Shown: piece after piece, positions 7,597 to 16,213 of the stretch
Layout: each line of letters opens with the position of its first letter
Position numbering within the stretch: position 1 is the stretch's first letter
Assembly (NCBI RefSeq): GCF_036345155.1
Contig: NZ_CP107772.1
Coordinates: forward strand, 1,364,001 to 1,428,000
DNA from: Streptomyces sp. NBC_00582
GTDB taxonomy: Bacteria; Actinomycetota; Actinomycetes; Streptomycetales; Streptomycetaceae
Reading direction: 5' to 3'
Length of the DNA: 64,000 nt
Position numbers and translations under genes: made by a program
Notes under the pieces: model-generated
What the model saw: only the letters and a program-made list of their open reading frames with translations
Database searches by the model: none
Told to the model about the DNA's origin: nothing

Positions 7597-8010
7597 ATGG
7601 CCGTGAAGCATGCCCTCCCCCGCGCCGCCCCGCGCTACGCGCTCGCGGCGATCCGCGTGTTCAACGGAGCCACCGGACTGCTGGCGCCCGAGCTGCTCAT
7701 CCGGCGTCTGGACCCCGACCGCGCGCCGCAGAGCCCGGCGGCCGTCTACGCCTTCCGGCTCTTCGGCATCCGTACCGTCCTGCTCGGCCTGGACCTGCTG
7801 ACCCATCGCGGCGAGCGGCTCCGGGAGGACCTGCACGACGCCGTCCTGATCCACGCGGCCGACACCACGACGGCGGCCCTGCTCGGTCTCAGCGGCCGGC
7901 TCCCGCCGCGCACCGCGATCCTGACCACGCTCATCTCGGCCACCAACACCGCCCTGGCCGTGACGGCCGGCCTCCCGCCGACCAACCCGTCCAAGGGCAG
8001 GCGGACATGA
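7597..8010 (+). CDS. Small integral membrane protein leading the oxygenase cluster
   Basis: A 137-residue protein with three or four hydrophobic helices, for example YAFRLFGIRTVLLGLDLL and AILTTLISATNTALAVTAG. It has no enzyme motif that I recognise. The ATG follows AGGAGAG at good spacing. Its stop overlaps the ATG of the GMC oxidoreductase (ATGA), so the two are co-translated. It may anchor or serve the oxidase that follows; this is inferred only from the coupling. Confidence 0.75.
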   Translation: MAVKHALPRAAPRYALAAIRVFNGATGLLAPELLIRRLDPDRAPQSPAAVYAFRLFGIRTVLLGLDLLTHRGERLREDLHDAVLIHAADTTTAALLGLSGRLPPRTAILTTLISATNTALAVTAGLPPTNPSKGRRT

Positions 8011-9935
8011 CCGACACGACCAAGGGGCTGCCCGGTCCGGACGCCGTTCCGCAGGCCGAGACGGGCTTCGACTACGTCGTCGTCGGCGCCGGTGCCGGAG
8101 GCGGGCCGCTCGCGGCCAACCTCGCCGCCGCGGGCCGGCGCACCCTGCTGCTCGACGCGGGCGGCGCCCCGGAGAACGACACCTATCTGGTCCCCGCCTT
8201 CCACGCCGACGCCTCCGAGGACCCGCTCCAGTGCTGGAACTACTTCGTACGGCACTACGAGGACGAGCGGCAGCAGCGGCGCGACAGCAAGTTCGTCGCG
8301 GACCGGGGCGTCCTCTACCCGCGCGCGGGCACCGTCGGCGGCTGCACCGCGCACCACGCGCTGATCACGGTCTATCCGTACAACCGCGACTGGGACGCGA
8401 TCGCCGAGGAGACCGGCGACCCGAGCTGGCACAGCACGGCCATGCGCGGGTACTTCGAGCGGCTGGAGCGCTGCACCTACCGGCCCCGGCCCAAGGAGCC
8501 GCCCGCCGTCCCGCTGCTGGCGCGGCTGCTGAAGGCGCTGCCGTTCCTCGCCGGCCGGTACCGCAACACCGCGCGGCACGGTTTCGACGGCTGGCTGCCG
8601 ACCGCCCTGGCCGACCCCGAACTGGTCGTCCAGGACCCGCAGTTGCTCAAGGTGATCCTCTCCGCCGCGGAGAGCGCGCTGGCCGACTTCCTCGACCGGC
8701 CGCTGTCCCCGCTGGAGGGGCTCGGTTCCTTCGTCGACCCCAACGACTGGCAGGCGCAGACACGGGCCCTGCAAGGGCTGTGGCAGATCCCCCTCTCCAC
8801 GGCAAACGGGCGGCGCAGCGCCGTACGGGAGCGGGTCCGGGCGGTGGAGCGCGCTTGTCCGGGCCGTCTGGTGGTCCGTACGCACGCGCTGGCGGCCCGG
8901 GTGGTGCTGGACCGGAGCGGGGCGGCGACGGGCGTCGACTATCTGGACGAGGCGCACGTCTACCGGGCGGACCCGGCGAGCCGGCCGGCCGCCGGACCCC
9001 CCGTCCCGCGCAGGGTCCTCGCCTCCCGCGAGGTGATCCTGGCGGCCGGGGCGTTCAACTCCCCGCAGCTGCTCATGCTGTCGGGCATCGGGCCGCGCGC
9101 GGAGCTGAGCCGGCACGGCATCCCGGTGCGGGTCGATCTGCGGGGTGTGGGCGCGCATCTGCAGGACCGGTACGAGGTGGGCGTGGTCAGCCGGATGGAC
9201 CGGGAGTTCCCCGTGGTCGCGGACTGCGACTTCCACGCGCCGCGGCCCGGGACCGCCCCGGACCGCTGCTACCGGGCCTGGCAACGGGGCGAGGGACTGT
9301 ACACGACCAATGGCGCCGTCGTCGGCATCACCCGCACGTCCCTCCCCGAGCTGGACGTTCCCGATCTGTTCGTGTTCGGCGGGCCCTTCGACTTCCGTGG
9401 CTACCGGCCCGGGTACTCCCTCGACCTGACCCGCCACCGGGACCGTTTCACCTGGGCCGTCCTCAAGAGCCGTACCCACAACACCGGCGGCCGGGTGCGG
9501 CTGCGCTCCGCCGACCCCAGGGACACCCCGCTGGTGAACTTCCACTACTTCGCCGAGGGCACCGACAAGGACGACCTGGATCTCGAGGCGATGGCCGACG
9601 CCGTGGAGTTCGTGCGCGGCATGAACCGCAGGGCCGGTCCGGTGATCCGCGAGGAACTGTGGCCCGGCAAGGAGGTCGACGGCCACGAGGACGTCCGCCG
9701 CTTCGTACGGGACGAGGCGTGGGGCCACCACGCCTCCTGCACCTGCCGGATGGGGCGGGCGGACGATCCCTCGGCCGTCGTCGACAGCGACTTCCGGGTG
9801 CGGGGGGTGGACCGGCTGCGGGTGGTCGACGCCTCGGTGTTCCCCCGTATCCCCGGATTCTTCGTCGCCGTACCCGTCTACATGATCAGCGAGAAGGCGA
9901 GCGACGTGATCCTCGCCGACCGGGGAACGGCGTGA
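8007..9935 (+). CDS. GMC-family FAD oxidoreductase
   Basis: A 642-residue flavoprotein. The N-terminal FAD-binding fingerprint is VVVGAGAGGGPLAANL (glycines 27, 29, 32). RAGTVGGCTAHHAL is the GMC signature region, ILAAGAFNSPQLLMLSGIG is GMC signature 2, and WGHHASCTCRMG near residue 575 carries the active-site His. In the second active-site position, many family members have His or Asn; here the aligned stretch is IPGFFVAVPVYM, which lacks both. Members oxidise alcohols or similar groups. It sits between a coupled membrane protein and an alpha-dioxygenase-like enzyme, so a lipid-derived aldehyde or alcohol is a reasonable guess for the substrate. Confidence 0.88.
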   Translation: MTDTTKGLPGPDAVPQAETGFDYVVVGAGAGGGPLAANLAAAGRRTLLLDAGGAPENDTYLVPAFHADASEDPLQCWNYFVRHYEDERQQRRDSKFVADRGVLYPRAGTVGGCTAHHALITVYPYNRDWDAIAEETGDPSWHSTAMRGYFERLERCTYRPRPKEPPAVPLLARLLKALPFLAGRYRNTARHGFDGWLPTALADPELVVQDPQLLKVILSAAESALADFLDRPLSPLEGLGSFVDPNDWQAQTRALQGLWQIPLSTANGRRSAVRERVRAVERACPGRLVVRTHALAARVVLDRSGAATGVDYLDEAHVYRADPASRPAAGPPVPRRVLASREVILAAGAFNSPQLLMLSGIGPRAELSRHGIPVRVDLRGVGAHLQDRYEVGVVSRMDREFPVVADCDFHAPRPGTAPDRCYRAWQRGEGLYTTNGAVVGITRTSLPELDVPDLFVFGGPFDFRGYRPGYSLDLTRHRDRFTWAVLKSRTHNTGGRVRLRSADPRDTPLVNFHYFAEGTDKDDLDLEAMADAVEFVRGMNRRAGPVIREELWPGKEVDGHEDVRRFVRDEAWGHHASCTCRMGRADDPSAVVDSDFRVRGVDRLRVVDASVFPRIPGFFVAVPVYMISEKASDVILADRGTA

Positions 9936-9960
9936 TCCTCCCCGCTCAAGGAGCACCGCG

Positions 9961-11814
9961 ATGAGCAAGCACCGACACCCCGCACCACGGTCCACGGCCG
10001 GATACCGCACCTCCCTGCCCTGGCGGATCGTCACCGCCGGCGCGCAGTACGTCGACCGGCGCATCGGCTGGGACCGGCTGCCCGTGCCCGCCGGTCTGCT
10101 GACCCTCCTCGGACTGCGTGTCCGGCTCCGGCAGAAGAACCTTCACGACACCGGCGCCGTCCCCTCCGTGAACCAGCCCGAGCCCGCGCCGCCCTCCGAG
10201 CTGCACCGGGTCAACCGGACCGCGGACGGCAGCCACAACGACCTCGGCGAGCCGAGGATGGGCATGGCGGGCAGCCGCTTCGGCCGGAACATCCCGCTGG
10301 ACCGCATCGCCCCGGCCGCCCCCGAGGACGTCCTCGCCGAACCGAGTCCGCGCGAGGTCAGCCGCGCCCTGCTCACCCGGGAGGCGCTGACGCCGGCCGA
10401 GTCGGTGAACTCGCTGGTCGCCGCCTGGCTGCAGTTCATGGTCCGCGACTGGTTCAGCCACGGGACGAGCCCCGAGGACCGGCCCTGGGAAGTGCCCCTG
10501 AGGGACGACGACCCCTGGCCGGAACAGCCCATGCGGATCATGCGGACCCCCGACGACCCGACGCGCGACCCGTCGGCGCCCGCCAGGACGCCCGACACCC
10601 GGGTGAACGTCTCCTCGCACTGGTGGGACGCCTCGCAGATCTACGGCACCAACGAGGCGGAGCAGCGGCTGATGCGCACCGGGGAGTCGGGCAGGCTGCA
10701 TCTGTGGGACGACGAGCAGTCCCCGATCCCCTCTGACCCCTCCCGCGACCCGTCGCGCGTGCCCGGCTTCTGGCTGGGACTGGCCATGATGCACGACCTG
10801 TTCACCCGGGAGCACAACGCGATCTGCGACCACCTCCACGGCGCGTACCCGTCGTGGGGCGACGAGGAGCTGTTCCAGCGGGCCAGGCTGGTCAACGCCG
10901 CGCTGCTGGCCAAGATCCACACGGTGGAGTGGACCCCGGCCGTGATCAGCCACCCCACGACCGTGACGGCCCTGCGGGCCAACTGGTGGGGCATCGCGGG
11001 CGAGCGTGCGCACCGGCTGTTCGGCCGGATCAGCGACAGCGAGGTGATCAGCGGCATCCCGGGCGGTGAGACCGACCACTACGGCGTCCCGTACTCCCTC
11101 ACCGAGGAGTTCGTCGCGGTGTACCGCATGCATCCGCTGATCCGGGACGAGTGGCATCTGCGCTCCGCCGCCGACGACGGGTCGCTGCGCCACTGCACCC
11201 TGCGCGACCTCTCCGGGCCCGGGGCCCTGAAGGTCCTGGAGACCACCGGGATGGCGGACCTCCTCTACAGCTTCGGCACCCTGCACCCCGGGCTGGTCAC
11301 CCTGCACAACTTCCCCAGGTTCCTCCAGGAGTTCGAACGCCCGGACGGTCATCTGCAGGACCTCGCGGCCACCGACATCCTGCGCTCCCGCGAGCTGGGC
11401 GTGCCCCGCTACAACGAGTTCCGGCGGCTGCTGCGCCTGAAGCCCGCCGGCTCCTTCGCGGAACTGACGCACGACGCGGAGTGGGCGCGGCAGATCGAGC
11501 GGGTCTACGACGGCGACATCGAGAAGGTCGACCTCATGGTCGGGCTGTACGCGGAGAAGCTGCCGGCCGGTTTCGCCTTCAGCGACACGGCGTTCCGCAT
11601 CTTCGTCCTGATGGCCTCGCGCCGGCTGAACAGCGACCGCTTCTTCACCGAGTACTACACGCCCGAGGTGTACTCCCGGGCCGGGATGGCCTGGATCGAC
11701 GACAACAGCATGATCACGGTGCTGCTGCGCCACCACCCCGGGCTGCGCACGGCTGTGGCGGGGCTGGAGAACGCCTTCGAGCCGTGGCACACCGCTGGAA
11801 GGACGGTGGACTGA
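9961..11814 (+). CDS. Alpha-dioxygenase/animal-type haem peroxidase family protein
   Basis: A 617-residue protein resembling plant alpha-dioxygenases, which insert oxygen at C2 of fatty acids. The N-terminal third has LHDTGAVP and the RTADGSHNDLGEPRMGMAGSRFGRN-type region (quoted in part), then VSSHWWDASQIYG. The catalytic Tyr and proximal haem His appear as YRMH (Y388, H391), matching the Tyr385/His388 spacing of cyclooxygenases. The distal position is unusual: where I expect QFxxHDW, the sequence is QFMVRDW, giving Arg162 in place of the distal His. No signal peptide is clear, although residues 14-50 are mildly hydrophobic. The gene starts 25 bases after the GMC gene and ends two bases before the next ATG. 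Confidence 0.83.
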   Translation: MSKHRHPAPRSTAGYRTSLPWRIVTAGAQYVDRRIGWDRLPVPAGLLTLLGLRVRLRQKNLHDTGAVPSVNQPEPAPPSELHRVNRTADGSHNDLGEPRMGMAGSRFGRNIPLDRIAPAAPEDVLAEPSPREVSRALLTREALTPAESVNSLVAAWLQFMVRDWFSHGTSPEDRPWEVPLRDDDPWPEQPMRIMRTPDDPTRDPSAPARTPDTRVNVSSHWWDASQIYGTNEAEQRLMRTGESGRLHLWDDEQSPIPSDPSRDPSRVPGFWLGLAMMHDLFTREHNAICDHLHGAYPSWGDEELFQRARLVNAALLAKIHTVEWTPAVISHPTTVTALRANWWGIAGERAHRLFGRISDSEVISGIPGGETDHYGVPYSLTEEFVAVYRMHPLIRDEWHLRSAADDGSLRHCTLRDLSGPGALKVLETTGMADLLYSFGTLHPGLVTLHNFPRFLQEFERPDGHLQDLAATDILRSRELGVPRYNEFRRLLRLKPAGSFAELTHDAEWARQIERVYDGDIEKVDLMVGLYAEKLPAGFAFSDTAFRIFVLMASRRLNSDRFFTEYYTPEVYSRAGMAWIDDNSMITVLLRHHPGLRTAVAGLENAFEPWHTAGRTVD

Positions 11815-11815
11815 C

Positions 11816-13867
11816 ATGGATACGGCGGAGCGGACCCGCGAGGAGCGCCGGCACCAGACCGAGGCGGCCGCCGCGCGGTACGACGAGACCACGCAGGAGC
11901 GACGGGCCGTCGAGCGGCAGCAGGACGCCGGCGTGACCTTCCCCGACTCGGAACAGGCGCTGGCGGCCCGCGCGGCCCGGCTGCTCGACCGGCACGCGGT
12001 GTCCCCCGCGCTGGCGGTGGAGGCCGTCCGCGCCGAACCGCTTGCGCCGGGCGCGGCGTACGAACGCATCCTCGGGGTGTCCACGGAACTGCAGGCCTGG
12101 AGCTTCCTGCCGCGCGGCGCCCGGGCGGCGCGGACCGTGGCCCGGATCTCGGTGCGGGAGAACGGGCGCGAGCTTCCGCTCGGCACCGGGTTCCTGGTGT
12201 CGCCGCGGCTGCTGATGACCAACCATCACGTCCTGCCCGACGCGGACACCGCCCGGCAGTGCTTCGTGGAGTTCGACGCCCAGGTCAGCATCGACAACGC
12301 GCCGCAGGCGCCGATCCGGCTGGCCCTCGACCCCGACGGGTTCTTCACGGCGGACGAACGCCTCGACTACGCCCTGGTGCTGCTCGTGCCGGGCCCGGAC
12401 GGACGGCCGCCCGGGGAGACGTTCGGCTGGAACCGGCTGAGCGCCCAGCCGGGGAAGCTGGTGATCGGCGAACCCGTCAATGTGGTGGGCCACCCGATGG
12501 GGCGGCTGAAGGAGATCGCCGTACGCGACAACATGCTCCAGGTGCGCCTGGACGACTTCCTCCACTACAAGACGGACACCGAGCCCGGAAACTCGGGTTC
12601 GCCGGTCTTCAACGACCAGTGGGAGGTCGTCGCGCTGCACCACAGCGGCGTGCCCAGAACGGACGAGCAGGGCCGTGTGCTGCGCACCGACGGTCAGGTG
12701 TGGCGGCCGGGGGACGGCGACGACGCCATCGACTGGGTGGCCAACGAAGGCGTCCGCATCAGTTCCGTCCTCCGGCATCTCGCCGCGCTGCCGCGTACGG
12801 CGCGGCCGTCACCGCTGGAGGAGATGGGCCCCGAGTCGGGTCTGGTCCAGGCGCAGGCCGCGGCCCCCACCGCTCCCTCTGCTCCCACCGCTCCCGCGGA
12901 GACCCCCTCGGTCACGCCGCCGCCTGGCCTCGCCGAGCGGGCGCCGGTGTTCATCGGCCTGCGCGCCCGGGCGGGGGCCTTCGGCGGCAACCGGCATCTG
13001 GTCTTCCTGCACGGCCGTTCCCAGGAGAAGCAGCAACCCGTGGACCTCCGCCGGGACTGGACCGCCGGTCTCAACCGGGGGCTCGCGCGGGCCGGGCTCG
13101 CGCCCGTCGACCCGGAGGACATCTGGTACCCCTACTACGGCGACACTCTCATCGAGTCCCTCAAGACGCACGAGGCCGTACCCCGCACGGTCGAGGCGGC
13201 CGGTGCCACGGCGGCCGAGGTGGTCGCCCCCTCCTCGCCCTCCGCCCGCGCGGTGTACGAGGAGCTGCTCGGCGAGGCGGCCGCCAAGTGGGACATGCCG
13301 CGGGAGCAGCAGCCGGCCACCGAGCGCATCGGTCTCGGGGACGCCGTCGGGGCGCTGCACCGGCGGCTGAGCTGGCTGGCCGCCAGGAGCGACCTCGACG
13401 CCTGGGCCATCGCCCTCGTCTTCCGTGACGTGGCCGCGTATCTCGACGCCGACCGGCACGTCCGGGACGAGGTCCTGAACTGCGTGCTGCGGACGATGCC
13501 GGACTCGGGAGACGTGGTCCTCGTCAGTCACAGCCTCGGCACGGTCGTGGCCCTCGATCTCATCACCCGGCTGTCCCCGGGCGTGAACCTCGTCCACCTC
13601 ACCACGGCGGGCAGCCCCCTCGGACTGGACAGCGTGTACAACAGGCTGCTGGTCGGCGGGCCGAAGCGTCCGGACAAGGTGGCGGACTGGCTCAACGTCT
13701 GGTGCCCGACGGACGCGGTGGCCATCGGCTGCCCCCTGGGCGACGACTGGGCGGACGGCCTCGTCGACCTCGCCGTCCTCAACGCCCGCGGCGAGGCCCA
13801 CGACATCGGGGAGTACCTCGGCCACCCGGACGTCGCCCGGTCGATCGGCGGCCGGCTCAGGCCCTGA
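11816..13867 (+). CDS. Trypsin-like serine protease fused to an alpha/beta hydrolase
   Basis: A 683-residue two-domain protein. Residues about 95-320 form a trypsin-like domain with a complete triad: H138 in TNHHV, D184 in LDYALV and S260 in GNSGSP. A Pro/Ala-rich linker (about 345-380) follows. Residues about 385-680 look like an alpha/beta hydrolase with the nucleophile elbow VSHSLGT (S573). The first 60 residues are charged and helical. No signal peptide is seen, so it is likely intracellular. It begins one base after the oxygenase stop, with GGAAGGACGG as ribosome site. The domain pair could process a protein and hydrolyse a lipid ester; the substrates are unknown. Confidence 0.82.
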   Translation: MDTAERTREERRHQTEAAAARYDETTQERRAVERQQDAGVTFPDSEQALAARAARLLDRHAVSPALAVEAVRAEPLAPGAAYERILGVSTELQAWSFLPRGARAARTVARISVRENGRELPLGTGFLVSPRLLMTNHHVLPDADTARQCFVEFDAQVSIDNAPQAPIRLALDPDGFFTADERLDYALVLLVPGPDGRPPGETFGWNRLSAQPGKLVIGEPVNVVGHPMGRLKEIAVRDNMLQVRLDDFLHYKTDTEPGNSGSPVFNDQWEVVALHHSGVPRTDEQGRVLRTDGQVWRPGDGDDAIDWVANEGVRISSVLRHLAALPRTARPSPLEEMGPESGLVQAQAAAPTAPSAPTAPAETPSVTPPPGLAERAPVFIGLRARAGAFGGNRHLVFLHGRSQEKQQPVDLRRDWTAGLNRGLARAGLAPVDPEDIWYPYYGDTLIESLKTHEAVPRTVEAAGATAAEVVAPSSPSARAVYEELLGEAAAKWDMPREQQPATERIGLGDAVGALHRRLSWLAARSDLDAWAIALVFRDVAAYLDADRHVRDEVLNCVLRTMPDSGDVVLVSHSLGTVVALDLITRLSPGVNLVHLTTAGSPLGLDSVYNRLLVGGPKRPDKVADWLNVWCPTDAVAIGCPLGDDWADGLVDLAVLNARGEAHDIGEYLGHPDVARSIGGRLRP

Positions 13868-13893
13868 GTGAGCCGGCTCCGGCCGACGTCCCG

Positions 13894-15015
13894 TCAGCCG
13901 GAGGGCGCGAGCCAGGGCTGCGGGTCGGTGTAGTAGCCGTCGTAGATCACCTCGAAGTGCAGATGCGGGCCGGTGGACAGGCCGGTGGAGCCGACCCGTC
14001 CGACGGGGGTGCCGGTCTGCACGCTCTGGCCGGCGGTGACGTCGATACGGGAGAGATGGCTGTACGTCGTCTGCAGCCGCTTGCCCTCGATGGTGCCGTG
14101 GTCGACGACGACCCGGTTGCCGTAGGCCTTGGTCATGGCCGCGAAGACGACCGTGCCCGCGCGGGCCGCGGAGACCTGGGCGCCCTGGGGCGCGCCGAAG
14201 TCCACGCCGGTGTGGAGCTTGGTGACGCCGGTGAGAGGGTGCTTGCGGGAGCCGTAGGGGGAGGTGATGGTGAGGGTGGTGACCGGAGGGGCGAGGACGG
14301 CGTCCGCCGGGGCGCCCGCGCCGCCGCCGCTCGGGTCCTCGTTGTCGAACTCCGCGTACCGCGCGACCAGGGCCTTGACCTCGGTGAGGTAGGTCTTCGC
14401 GGCGACGGGGACGGCTCCCGCCTTCTCCACCGCGTCCGTGCCGACGGCGTACGCGGCGAGGGTGAGGTCGACCAGGTCCCCGTTGACGGTTCCGTCGGTT
14501 CTGAGGTCGGTGACCTTTCGGGCGAGGGAGCAGTCCTGACGGCCGAGTGCCATGATCGCGTCGGCCGGATCGCCGGGCGAGGACGTGCCGTTGCCGTCGT
14601 CGTCCTTGCCCCAGGTCCGCCACTGGGCGTCGGTGAAGGCGGCGACGCCCCGGCCGCCGGAGGCACCGGCGGTGGCGTTGTCCCAGCCGGTGAGCTGGTC
14701 GATCTGGGCGGCGAGGACGGACGGTGTGACGACCGTGCAGGCGCCGGCGGCCTTGCGCAGCCAGGGGCCGTAGGTGTCGTTGACGCCGGCCACCGCGTCC
14801 TGCCGGGTGCCGCCCCCCGGGGTCCAGTCGTCGGGGAGTCCGCCGGTCAGCGCCAGGGCTCCGGCCACGGCGGAGAGGGTGAGCAGTCCGGGGAGGACCA
14901 GGAAGACGACGGGGCCGGGGCCGCGCCGGCGGGGTGAGGGGGGTGGCGGGGTCTGCGTCGGTGCTCCGGGCCCGGTGTCCCGCACGGGGGTGTCGACGGC
15001 GGGCTCTTCGCTCAC
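13894..15015 (-). CDS. M23 peptidase with N-terminal membrane anchor and degenerate transglycosylase-like domain
   Basis: A 373-residue protein. A Pro-rich cytoplasmic start is followed by one membrane helix (VVFLVLPGLLTLSAVAGALAL, about 36-56, quoted in part). An SLT-like region (about 95-215) comes next, then a C-terminal M23 LytM-type endopeptidase with HTGVDFGAP and HLHFEV zinc-site motifs. The SLT-like part aligns with bifunctional murein hydrolases, but where a QESGW-type catalytic Glu is usual the sequence reads QLTGW. Only the endopeptidase is therefore likely to be active. It should cleave peptide cross-links outside the membrane. The GTG at 15015 is the start. It is convergent with the protease/hydrolase fusion. 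Confidence 0.85.
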   Translation of the reverse strand: MSEEPAVDTPVRDTGPGAPTQTPPPPSPRRRGPGPVVFLVLPGLLTLSAVAGALALTGGLPDDWTPGGGTRQDAVAGVNDTYGPWLRKAAGACTVVTPSVLAAQIDQLTGWDNATAGASGGRGVAAFTDAQWRTWGKDDDGNGTSSPGDPADAIMALGRQDCSLARKVTDLRTDGTVNGDLVDLTLAAYAVGTDAVEKAGAVPVAAKTYLTEVKALVARYAEFDNEDPSGGGAGAPADAVLAPPVTTLTITSPYGSRKHPLTGVTKLHTGVDFGAPQGAQVSAARAGTVVFAAMTKAYGNRVVVDHGTIEGKRLQTTYSHLSRIDVTAGQSVQTGTPVGRVGSTGLSTGPHLHFEVIYDGYYTDPQPWLAPSG

Positions 15016-15094
15016 GCGGAGGGCTCCGCGGGGAGGGTGCAGGTGTTCACGGGCGGACGGTAGCCCGGGACCGGGCCGGTGTCAGCGGACGCGA

Positions 15095-15128
15095 GGGCAG
15101 AACCGGTGCCCACAGGGGCAGAACCGGT
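15095..15128. promoter_or_regulatory. Two direct GGGCAGAACCGGT repeats before the second STM4015 gene
   Basis: The 13-base word occurs at 15095-15107 and again at 15116-15128, exactly 21 bp apart, which is two helical turns. The pair lies in the divergent region between the M23 peptidase and the STM4015 paralogue, 94 bases before the GTG of the latter. It could be a regulator-binding pair. No TTGTCAGTG element is present here. Confidence 0.45.
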
Positions 15129-15221
15129 CGGCGGTGTGCCGCCGGGGGCACTGGTAGAAAGAGCCGCCACAGGGCGGGTCCTCGGGTGCCGGCCGTCGCC
15201 CGCGCTCGGAAGGATCCCGTC

Positions 15222-16193
15222 GTGTCCCTCGACCACGTCTCCCGACTGCACGGCCTGCCCGTGCACGTCTTCCCTCAGCCCGGCGCCGGGGAACGGCCGT
15301 TGCCGGAGGCCGGGACGGTCGCCTGGAAGCTGGTGAGCGGTCTGCGGAGCGACGAGGAGGACTTCGACGAGCACTGGCAGCGCTTCCTGGACACCGTGGA
15401 CCCGGCGGGGGTGCGCGCGCTGGTCCTCGGCGGGGGTGCCTACGGCGGTGACCTGGACGGCTGCGACCCCGGGGAGACGGCGGAGCTGCTCGCCGGAGCC
15501 GCCGACCGGCTGACCGGCCTTCAGGCCCTGTATCTCGCCGACCTCATGTTCGAGGAGTCGGAGCTGTCCTGGATCGTCCAGGGTGACGTCAGCCCGATCC
15601 TTCAGGCGTATCCCCGGCTGCGGGAGCTGGCGGTACGCGGTTCGACCGACGGCTTCGGCGAGGGTCCGGGGCTGGAGTTCAAGCCGATCGGCCACGACGG
15701 GCTGCGCGTCCTGCGGTTCGAGAACGGCGGGCTGCCCGCGCATGTGCTGCACGGGCTCGCCGCCTCGGAACTGCCCGCCCTGGAGCACCTGGACATCTGG
15801 CTGGGCGCCGAGTGGTACGGCCGTACCGCCACCGTCGAGGACCTGGCGCCGGTCCTGGACGGCTCCGCACTGCCCGCGCTGCGCCGGCTGGGTCTGCAGA
15901 ACGCCGACGTCCAGGACGAGGTGGCCGCCGCCGTCGCCTCGGCCCCCGTGGTGCCCCGGCTGACCGCCCTGCACCTGGGCCGCGGCACCCTCACGGACGC
16001 CGGGGCCGAGGCGCTGCTGACCGGGCAGCCGTTGACGCATCTGGAGGAACTGGACCTGCACCACCACTATCTGTCCGACGCGATGGCGGAGCGGGTGCGG
16101 CGGACGCTGGAGCCGCACGGGGTGAGGGTCGACCTGTCCGGCAGGCCGGAGCTGGAGGAGGGCGAGGAGCGGTACGTGGCCGCCGGTGAGTGA
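15222..16193 (+). CDS. Second STM4015-family LRR-like protein (orphan paralogue)
   Basis: A 323-residue paralogue of the protein at 2005-2958. Shared features include the N-terminal LHGLPxxxFP segment, SWI..DV.P.L.AYP in the middle, LPALEHLDIWLG and LTHLEELDLHHHYL repeats, and the same RYVAxGE ending. The GTG start has GAAGGAT nearby; longer in-frame extensions run back through the direct-repeat region and are rejected. Unlike its paralogue, it has no ATP-grasp, hydrolase or radical SAM gene beside it and lacks the PafBC-type promoter. It is convergent with pyruvate carboxylase, with only 20 bases between stops. Confidence 0.87.
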   Translation: MSLDHVSRLHGLPVHVFPQPGAGERPLPEAGTVAWKLVSGLRSDEEDFDEHWQRFLDTVDPAGVRALVLGGGAYGGDLDGCDPGETAELLAGAADRLTGLQALYLADLMFEESELSWIVQGDVSPILQAYPRLRELAVRGSTDGFGEGPGLEFKPIGHDGLRVLRFENGGLPAHVLHGLAASELPALEHLDIWLGAEWYGRTATVEDLAPVLDGSALPALRRLGLQNADVQDEVAAAVASAPVVPRLTALHLGRGTLTDAGAEALLTGQPLTHLEELDLHHHYLSDAMAERVRRTLEPHGVRVDLSGRPELEEGEERYVAAGE

Positions 16194-16213
16194 TCCCACC
16201 GGCGGCCGTCCGC

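Noticed and set aside
15079..15095. GGTGTCAGCG before the second STM4015 gene as a PafBC-type promoter
   Set aside because: It differs from TTGTCRGTG at key positions and no TAnnnT lies eight bases downstream.
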